Under the pieces are notes generated by a model. That model ran no database searches. It saw nothing but the letters and a program-made list of their open reading frames with translations, and was not told the origin of the DNA. Source: Prochlorococcus sp. AG-402-A21 (GTDB lineage Bacteria; Cyanobacteriota; Cyanobacteriia; PCC-6307; Cyanobiaceae). From it: a stretch of 64,000 nt of DNA. The stretch spans positions 1 through 64,000 of the forward strand of contig QCHI01000001.1 in assembly GCA_003279655.1 (NCBI GenBank), in the 5' to 3' direction. Of this stretch, positions 58,608 through 64,000 are shown in pieces. Position 1 is the stretch's first letter, and the number at the start of each line of letters is the position of its first letter. The translations under genes and the position numbers were made by a program.

Positions 58608-59312
58608 TTGACTAAAGTAAGTGATAAAAAGAGTTCTATGCTAACCAAGGAAATGAAAGGTGCAGATTGTACGCATTTATTTAAGTCTGCCTATGAAAAT
58701 CGCTACACATGGGGATCAGATTTTTCAGGTTACGAAGGTAGATGTTCTTGGACAGATGGCGAAAGAGAAATCAAAGGAAGCTTTTGCTTAGGACAAGATT
58801 TAAAAGCCACAGTTAAAGAAATAGATGACGAAGAAATACACAAAGCCATTTCTTCTCAACTTTGGGAAGTTGCTATTCATCGAGTCAGAAGATCATTTGA
58901 ACAAACTCATGGTAAAAACACCTTTACTTTGGGAGATTCAAATGAAATCGGCTCAGAAGTTATAGTTGGAGGAAAAAATGAAGGTGACAAATATAGGGTC
59001 AAAGACGATGTTGTTACCATGGTTTATAGGCATATTCATGGGAATCTAATAATCATCCTCACTAAAGATGTGACTCATACTGGTAATGGCTACTTAAGCA
59101 AAAGTTATTCCAGCCAATATCTTGATCCAATTTCAAAAAAGGATTTAAAAGGAAAAAGCCTTTACAAAGATACTTTTATACCTTTATTCAAAGGTGGGCC
59201 TTGGGTTTTGTCTTCTAGATCGATACATCAAGAATCCTCAGAAGGTTCAATAATAAATAAACAAGTATTTTCTTTTTCGGAGTTAAAAAGTCTTGTTTCT
59301 AAGCAAAATTAG
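58608..59312 (+). CDS. DUF3386-like protein
   Basis: 234 residues. LFKSAYENRYTWGSDFSGYEGRCSWTDGEREIKGSFCLGQDL and WEVAIHRVRRSFEQTHGKNTFTLGD are characteristic of the cyanobacterial DUF3386 family as recalled. Beta-rich and soluble. The start is TTG at 58608 or ATG at 58638. The function is not known. The gene stands just before a split gene. Confidence 0.75.
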   Translation: MTKVSDKKSSMLTKEMKGADCTHLFKSAYENRYTWGSDFSGYEGRCSWTDGEREIKGSFCLGQDLKATVKEIDDEEIHKAISSQLWEVAIHRVRRSFEQTHGKNTFTLGDSNEIGSEVIVGGKNEGDKYRVKDDVVTMVYRHIHGNLIIILTKDVTHTGNGYLSKSYSSQYLDPISKKDLKGKSLYKDTFIPLFKGGPWVLSSRSIHQESSEGSIINKQVFSFSELKSLVSKQN

Positions 59313-59431
59313 GCTACTAAATCTGAGCGAGAATCATAATATTTATAAGAATATCTGCCTAGGTGAGAGCCGGGATTTATAAATTAACTATTTTCGATTA
59401 TAAATGAATCGTAAGAACAGGGGGGTTACAA

Positions 59432-59926
59432 ATGCTTCTTCGTTTTGTCCCTATTAATGTTTTTCGTGAAACACCACAAGTATCATTCTTTGACGCAGGC
59501 GTAAGTGGATCAAATGGCGCCGATGTTGTCATCTATCGCAAAAATGCCATATCTCCTCCTGATGATGGAAATTTTGAGCAATATTACATTCACCATCATC
59601 AAATTGATCACAATTTAGTGATTGATGGTAGTTAAAAATTCACTCTTATCAACCCCAAATGGGATGAGCCGCACCATGTGATTTTTTTAAATAGAGCAAT
59701 GGGTGCACTGCAAATACGAATTGGAACCCATCACCGATCAGAATCAGGACAAGAAGGTAGTATTGTGTTGAATCAATCAACTAGAGATCATGCATTTGAT
59801 CAAATAAAAGAATTCTCACCTATTAGCTTAAGATCAAACAAACAATTAAGAGAGGCTAGACAGGCTCATCCCGTTTACTGGATTTGGGAAAAAGAGAAAA
59901 TACTCTCGAGCAATATACTCAACTAA
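59432..59926 (+). pseudogene. Gene interrupted by one in-frame TAA stop
   Basis: ORFs at 59432-59635 and 59678-59926 are in the same reading frame, separated by one TAA (59633-59635) and a further 42 bases without any stop. Together they read ...HNLVIDGS*KFTLINPKWDEPHHVIFLNRAMGALQIRIG..., a continuous protein of about 164 residues. The sequence around the stop is protein-like, so it looks like a recent nonsense mutation. A decoded stop or a sequencing error are alternatives. Function unknown. Confidence 0.72.
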
Positions 59927-60126
59927 AATTAGACATGCCAGTACAAAATCACAACTTCTTATAGACGTAAAAATAATAAATAATTTATAAATCTATTATT
60001 CATTAATTTAAAAAAACCTATTATAAAATCAGTCAAAGAGAATGTGGTCGACAGTTGCTCACATAAACAATCAAGCGAAGCAACTAATCATCTTATCAGC
60101 AGTTTTTTATTAAATCTCCTTTTAGA

Positions 60127-60310
60127 ACAACCAGGGATAATTTTTCCTGTTGTGACTTTTGTACGTAAAAGGCTGATCATTGCCCAATGTCCATTATTTT
60201 TCAGCGTCCTTTGGATAGCTTGTATAGTTATCTACTAATTGTGAAGGAGTTTCACGAGCAAATATATTTTGCTTACCGTATTCAGTAATCACCTGAGAAG
60301 AGAATGACAT
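60127..60310 (-). pseudogene. hli: Decayed high-light-inducible gene (frameshift)
   Basis: Minus strand: MSFSSQVITEYGKQNIFARETPSQLVDNYTSYPKDAEK, then TAA. In the next frame the text continues NNGHWAMISLLRTKVTTGKIIPG. Together they give the Hli layout xAEKxNGxWAMI...TTGxIIPG, as in the intact genes at 57.6 kb. A loss of about two bases at the AEK junction and a further internal loss of about nine would explain it. The long upstream N-terminus in the ORF track (60311-60493) is not part of the Hli. Confidence 0.7.
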
Positions 60311-60317
60311 GCGCTGA

Positions 60318-60509
60318 TTGTCGTGTGACGCTATAGCAAATGCTTCAATTAAGGAATATAAAGATTCGGTCGAACTCGTCTCGCACACTTTCGGAATGGA
60401 GAAAGGAATAAAGTTTTGCACCAACGCCAATACCTGTCTTGTAATCAAAGACTTAAGAAAATTCGAGCCAGCAATTATCGTAATCGTCCGCAAGACTATG
60501 GCTCAGTGA
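60318..60509 (+). pseudogene. Possible gene fragment (63 aa), origin unclear
   Basis: LSCDAIANASIKEYKDSVELVSHTFGMEKGIKFCTNANTCLVIKDLRKFEPAIIVIVRKTMAQ looks protein-like, with higher GC codons than its neighbours (for example TCG, GTC, CGC). A stop precedes the TTG start directly, so it may be the tail of a decayed gene, or a chance frame. The antisense ORF in the track shares these bases. Confidence 0.3.
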
Positions 60510-60663
60510 GAAACTGAAGTATCGCACTAGAGAGAACATCCAAGCTAATGGTTAGATGTCATGAACCTTCTAAAATTGAGAATTGATAACTATCCCGAGT
60601 TAAATAAACCATCCCACCCCCATCATTATCATCAAAGCTGGAAATCCAAATTCTAATCCCCAT

Positions 60664-61276
60664 CAATGCAATAAATCCTGAGAGTTACCACAATTAATTG
60701 AGCATTCATTATTTTTATCTAAAGCTCAATGTTAAAAGTATCTCTAACCACGAAAAGATAGTAATTCACGCAAAGATATCCAAAGAGAACGTGATCAATG
60801 CTTCTAAAAAAGAATAAGGTTATTACTTGGCTGTTTTTTTAAGTGTTTTTGAAGTTCTATTATTCGTTTTAGCCAGATCAGCCTTGCTTGGATTAGGAAT
60901 ACTGAACTGAGTTAGTAATTTCATGAAAACTATGAGAAATTAAAAAATATTCAAAACTTATAAACAACTAATCATTATCAACGTGAAACTCTTTCAATGA
61001 GTCTCCATAGTAACTCATAGCCAATTGAAGCAAAACCCAGTTCACAGCTTTAGTCATTGTGATCTCGAAATGAATTCAACTTAAACATGGCTTATGTTTC
61101 AAAGCTTTGCCATGAGTAATTATTATTTTTAAAGGATTTAACAAAATCCTTTAAAAATAATAATTCAATTCAGCAATCAATCTTGGCTCTAAGGCCAAGT
61201 AACGATAAGTAATTATTCATAGCATTTGTGCATTTTAAATATAAAATTTGCTGATAAAGAAATAGTAAGGGATTGA
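60664..61276. other. Gene-poor region with large hairpin
   Basis: About 610 bases with no clear gene. A TTG-started frame at 60827-60910 would give the hydrophobic MAVFLSVFEVLLFVLARSALLGLGILN (27 residues), not recognised. On the minus strand 60559-60663 a 34-residue frame (MGIRIWISSFDDNDGGGMVYL...) is possible. The clearest element is the inverted repeat at 61118-61165. Confidence 0.4.
61118..61165. repeat. Perfect 21-base inverted repeat (6-base loop)
   Basis: Arms 61118-61138 and 61145-61165 are exact reverse complements (AATTATTATTTTTAAAGGATT), with loop TAACAA. The core AAAGGATT/AATCCTTT gives some stability although the outer part is A/T only. It could be a bidirectional terminator or a binding palindrome; no strong gene ends lie close by. 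Confidence 0.9.
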
Positions 61277-61471
61277 ATGTTTTTCCTATCAAATCCTCAG
61301 GTGTGGAACTTACCTGGCACTTGGTCTGAGCAACCTATTGATGGTCCTTACTTAGGTATGACCTCAAGTCAATTAAGTTGGGTGGCTGCATCGATTTTGG
61401 TGACTTTATTAATAGTTTTCAGTGTTTACATCCTTGAGACGAACAGCTCAAAACGTAATAGAAGTTCTTAG
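61277..61471 (+). CDS. Small hypothetical membrane protein (64 aa)
   Basis: MFFLSNPQVWNLPGTWSEQPIDGPYLGMTSSQLSWVAASILVTLLIVFSVYILETNSS and on: a soluble N-terminus and one helix near residues 33-53. No named family. The gene is followed by another membrane gene after 46 bases on the same strand. Confidence 0.55.
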   Translation: MFFLSNPQVWNLPGTWSEQPIDGPYLGMTSSQLSWVAASILVTLLIVFSVYILETNSSKRNRSS

Positions 61472-61517
61472 AATAGATAAAATGACAGGAATCAACTTAT
61501 TGGGTAAGTAATATTTC

Positions 61518-61841
61518 ATGACATATTTTATTTTATATTTTTTTGGCATAGTCTCAATTTTGTGGGTTTATCGTGTTGGATGGACTGAAGCTCTAAAGAC
61601 CATTCTCAGTGTTTTAATTCCTTCTCTCTTAATTATTCTTTTTAATATAAAAGCAGGGCGACTTATATTCAAAAACCCTACGATTGGGATAATAAGTGTT
61701 CTTCCCACAGCCATTTTCATTTATCGAGGATCAAAACCTCTCGTATCTGGAATTCATAATTGGATAGATAGGAAAACAAACGAGTTTGTTGATTCAAAAG
61801 AAGTTGTGGATGCGGAAGTAGTGTCTAAAGAGGAAGCATAA
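61518..61841 (+). CDS. Hypothetical membrane protein (107 aa)
   Basis: About three hydrophobic segments (TYFILYFFGIVSILWVYRVG, LSVLIPSLLIILFN, IGIISVLPTAIFIYRG), then a charged acidic tail (WIDRKTNEFVDSKEVVDAEVV). Function unknown. Confidence 0.55.
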   Translation: MTYFILYFFGIVSILWVYRVGWTEALKTILSVLIPSLLIILFNIKAGRLIFKNPTIGIISVLPTAIFIYRGSKPLVSGIHNWIDRKTNEFVDSKEVVDAEVVSKEEA

Positions 61842-62047
61842 ATTTCCATTTAAACAAAGCAGTCATACAAATAAATTTCAAGGCTCGAAAACTCTCAAAC
61901 CATTTATATCGAACTCTTTTACCATTAAGAAAAATTGATTAGATTTTGAATTTCGAAACAATTTAGGAGTTTCTTTATGCTTTTATTAGTTATATTTGTT
62001 GATCGCGTTGGATAAATGGCAATAATAAAGTTATTAATACTTCAACC

Positions 62048-62200
62048 ATGACAGAGAACGAGCCAAAGTGGGATTACACCACAAAAGAAGGAAATTTTGC
62101 TGCAGGAGCTGCTGTTGTTGGAGGGAATTTACTAGTTCTTATTATTTACATTCTCTATAGAACTGTACCCTCTGTTCACCATTTCATTATCGGGAGATAA
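62048..62200 (+). CDS. Small membrane protein (50 aa), not in ORF track
   Basis: Hand-read: MTENEPKWDYTTKEGNFAAGAAVVGGNLLVLIIYILYRTVPSVHHFIIGR. A soluble N-terminus followed by a glycine-rich transmembrane helix and a short basic tail. The composition is strongly protein-like. No name can be given. Confidence 0.6.
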   Translation: MTENEPKWDYTTKEGNFAAGAAVVGGNLLVLIIYILYRTVPSVHHFIIGR

Positions 62201-62256
62201 CTCAAATTCACCTGGAGAAAGACTTTAATTATTGGCGAACAGAATTCTCAGTGTCT

Positions 62257-62454
62257 TCAGTTAGTTGTTGATTGCGACCAGATGAAAGCCAATAAAAAAG
62301 CCATTCCAATCAAAGGGAGAAGGGTTTTAATCAACCCAACCAGAACCAAAACCCCAACCCCAGCAGAACTATAAATTGCCCATTTCGGGATATTTCTGCC
62401 TGCTCTGCTCCCTTTATTACTTGAAGGGGGAATTACTTCTGGATCAATAGCCAT
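62257..62454 (-). CDS. Small membrane protein (65 aa)
   Basis: The start is taken at MAIDPEVIPPSSNKGSRAGRNIPKWAIYSS, seven residues inside the ORF-track frame, because the leading residues look non-coding. A proline- and glycine-rich linker precedes one or two helices (VGVLVLVGLIKTLLPLIGMAFLLAFIW). Function unknown. Confidence 0.55.
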   Translation of the reverse strand: MAIDPEVIPPSSNKGSRAGRNIPKWAIYSSAGVGVLVLVGLIKTLLPLIGMAFLLAFIWSQSTTN

Positions 62455-62584
62455 TTCTAACTGAAAGAAAATCAATCTTTTAACACAATAAATTCATTCA
62501 AAAGGAAAACAAGCAACTAATGGATGCTGTAATCATGAGAATTTGTTAGTAGCCATATCCGTATATCTAAGTTTACTGAAGAAT

Positions 62585-62770
62585 CTATGTATTTTTGGTT
62601 TCTTCAAATAATCCAAAAAAAGTCCATGCTATTAATGAAATAAGTCCTATCACCAAAGAGATGAAGGCAAAAATAAATTTCCCTAAAAAAAGAAATGCAA
62701 TACCTGTTGTTATGAAAACCAAAGAAAGAATTAAATAAATATTGGGAGGCATTTGTTTTAAAAACTCCAT
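62585..62770 (-). CDS. Small two-helix membrane protein (61 aa)
   Basis: MEFLKQMPPNIYLILSLVFITTGIAFLFLGKFIFAFISLVIGLISLIAWTFFGLFEE. Two helices with a short turn and an acidic end. It precedes another unlisted small gene on the same strand. Unknown function. Confidence 0.55.
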   Translation of the reverse strand: MEFLKQMPPNIYLILSLVFITTGIAFLFLGKFIFAFISLVIGLISLIAWTFFGLFEETKNT

Positions 62771-62795
62771 TTTTCACCTATTAAAAACGTCTTTA

Positions 62796-62963
62796 TTAAA
62801 AGGGAAACTCAGATTTTATCCATAACGCAGAAATAACTTTCATAAGTAACCACATAACTAAAGCCCCCTCAAGGAAGCCAAACCAATAAAGAGCATAGTT
62901 CGATACCCCCATTTCTTTTTGGGCACGTTCAACAAATGATTTATGCCATTTAATCAAATTCAC
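62796..62963 (-). CDS. Small membrane protein (55 aa), not in ORF track
   Basis: Hand-read from GTG: MNLIKWHKSFVERAQKEMGVSNYALYWFGFLEGALVMWLLMKVISALWIKSEFPF. An amphipathic, charged start, then a hydrophobic helix. It lies upstream of the 61-residue gene on the same strand with a 25-base gap, so they may form a unit. No family recognised. Confidence 0.6.
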   Translation of the reverse strand: MNLIKWHKSFVERAQKEMGVSNYALYWFGFLEGALVMWLLMKVISALWIKSEFPF

Positions 62964-63259
62964 AATTTATCTTTGTATACAAAATTATTATAGTTAAGAT
63001 CTCATAATAAAAACCTTTTAGAATAATATAATTTCTTATTTTTTTAGAGGTTTTTCTGAACCACATCTCCAAGGCTAGCCAACTAAAAACAAACATAATC
63101 TTTTTCGTCCTGTATTAATACCTACTAATATGAGTCATTTAAAATTTATAAAAATATCACTCTAATAATTCAGCAAACTTTAATAGACATAAATATTATA
63201 TTACTTTAATAATATAGATATTTTAAGATGCATTAAATTATTAGAGACATGAATTTGTC

Positions 63260-63472
63260 TTGAATAATTTAATGACCTATAAGCAAGCTTTATCTGAGCC
63301 TTTAAAGCAGAATTACAATATACGTAGATCTTCCATTGAATACATATTGACCATGATAAAGACTCCTCAAACATGCTCAAGCCCTCGTCCTGTGACTTCA
63401 GTCAAACAGCGATCTAAATTGGCAGATCGGACGATCGAGCAGCAAAAAATACATCTCTCCAAAAATATTTAG
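63260..63472 (+). CDS. Hypothetical protein (70 aa), weak support
   Basis: TTG start, or ATG at 63272 (MTYKQALSEPLKQNYNIRRSSIEYILTMIK). Basic and soluble, with two cysteine/proline-rich residues (TCSSPRPVT) in the second half. No motif. Codon composition is not obviously coding; could be chance. Confidence 0.4.
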   Translation: MNNLMTYKQALSEPLKQNYNIRRSSIEYILTMIKTPQTCSSPRPVTSVKQRSKLADRTIEQQKIHLSKNI

Positions 63473-63541
63473 ACCAAAGAATGTCAACGATGATGACTTG
63501 GCCTCAATCTGTGTTCCTAGGTCACAAGAAAAATTACATTC

Positions 63542-64000
63542 TTATTTGGCTGCTTCAGACAACTCACTAAGCTCAATCCATCTATCCTCATGCTCTTGAA
63601 TAGCTTCAATAAGCTCTGCTAGTTGATGACTGATTTCACTAACGTCTACATCAGTATCAGTTATTTTTTTTTCTAAATATATTTTCTGTTTTTCTAACAT
63701 AGGTATTTTGAGATCTAGTTCTTTTAATTCTCTAGCTTCTTTAAAACTCAATTTTCTCCTATTATTTTGAGGATTTGATTTTGCTGCTGATCCAGGTTTG
63801 TTATGTGAATTATTAACTATCTGATCTCGTTCTTTGGTTTCATTATTTCGCTCCTCTAATATTTTTTGTTCCAGAAATCGAGAGTAATTACCTTCATATC
63901 TTCGTAAGTGACCATTTTCAAAATTAAAAATTCGATCAATAGTTCGATCAAGAAAATATCTATCATGCGATACGACTACTACACAACCTTTGAAGTCCTC
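63542..64000 (-). CDS. ABC-F family ATPase, C-terminal part (cut by window edge)
   Basis: The minus-strand frame is open to base 64000. It begins EDFKGCVVVVSHDRYFLDRTIDRIFNFENGHLRRYEGNYSRFLEQK, which is the end of the second ABC domain (switch histidine in VVSHDRYFLD). A charged linker and a coiled-coil C-terminus (LKIPMLEKQKIYLEKKITDTDVDV) follow. This matches Uup/EttA-type ABC-F proteins, which work on ribosomes. The ORF-track methionine at 63751 is internal. Confidence 0.9.
   Translation of the reverse strand, partial: EDFKGCVVVVSHDRYFLDRTIDRIFNFENGHLRRYEGNYSRFLEQKILEERNNETKERDQIVNNSHNKPGSAAKSNPQNNRRKLSFKEARELKELDLKIPMLEKQKIYLEKKITDTDVDVSEISHQLAELIEAIQEHEDRWIELSELSEAAK

Noticed and set aside
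60311-60493. N-terminal extension of the hli relic in the ORF track
   Set aside because: The Hli-like text begins at MSFSSQVITEYGKQN (60310); the upstream residues show no similarity and overlap an opposite frame.

Overview
The window looks like chromosomal DNA of a low-light-type Prochlorococcus, or a very close marine picocyanobacterium. The reasons are its AT-rich composition, tight packing, kaiB-kaiC without kaiA, several tiny high-light-inducible (Hli) genes, a photosystem II S4 protein, a clpR-clpP pair, and many short membrane proteins typical of this group. The organism call is inference from gene content. No prophage, insertion sequence, integrase, CRISPR array or rRNA was seen.

Layout. 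1-8.6 kb: core genes (ftsQ end, ftsZ, SRP RNA, panB, hemW-like, PIN/TRAM protein, clpR-clpP, ilvC, cobD). 8.6-14.2 kb: a sugar transferase and a glycosyltransferase, an NdhF-like fragment, an Hli-like gene, small unknown proteins and HU. 14.8-24 kb: glycogen debranching enzyme, tRNA-Gly, sugar-type transporter, a run of permease-DUF3119-DUF3086-plsY, then pyrF, tyrS and DUF1825. 24-33 kb: a GIY-YIG-like protein, pepA, and a long minus-strand envelope cluster bamA-lpxC-fabZ-lpxA-lpxB-msrA with purC at its head. 33-41 kb: purD, nblS-type kinase, kaiC, kaiB, rplU-rpmA, a methyltransferase and truB. 41-54 kb: SpoIID-like, RNase Z, pentapeptide protein, ferredoxin, prmA, serA, PSII S4 protein, tRNA-Val, murD, small unknowns, a DMT permease and a GAF protein. 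54-63.5 kb is the accessory part: an OsmC protein, a DoxX protein, three tandem hli genes, a decayed hli gene, a gene split by an in-frame stop, and many proteins of 35-110 residues. An ABC-F ATPase runs off the right edge.

Functional links. FtsQ/FtsZ and MurD serve division and wall synthesis. BamA, LpxC, FabZ, LpxA and LpxB build the outer membrane and lipid A. KaiB, KaiC and the NblS-type kinase are timing and light-stress regulators. The Hli proteins and the PSII S4 protein protect or assemble photosystems.

Most notable beyond routine annotation: a 52-base near-perfect hairpin inside the PIN/TRAM coding sequence that spells almost the same peptide on both strands; three tandem hli genes absent from the ORF track and a frameshifted hli relic nearby; a conserved-looking gene interrupted by one in-frame TAA; a stand-alone NdhF N-terminal domain; two genes (cobD, osmC-like) whose conserved N-termini have no standard start codon; and several unlisted small membrane-protein ORFs. 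All coordinates and translations were read by eye, with no database search.
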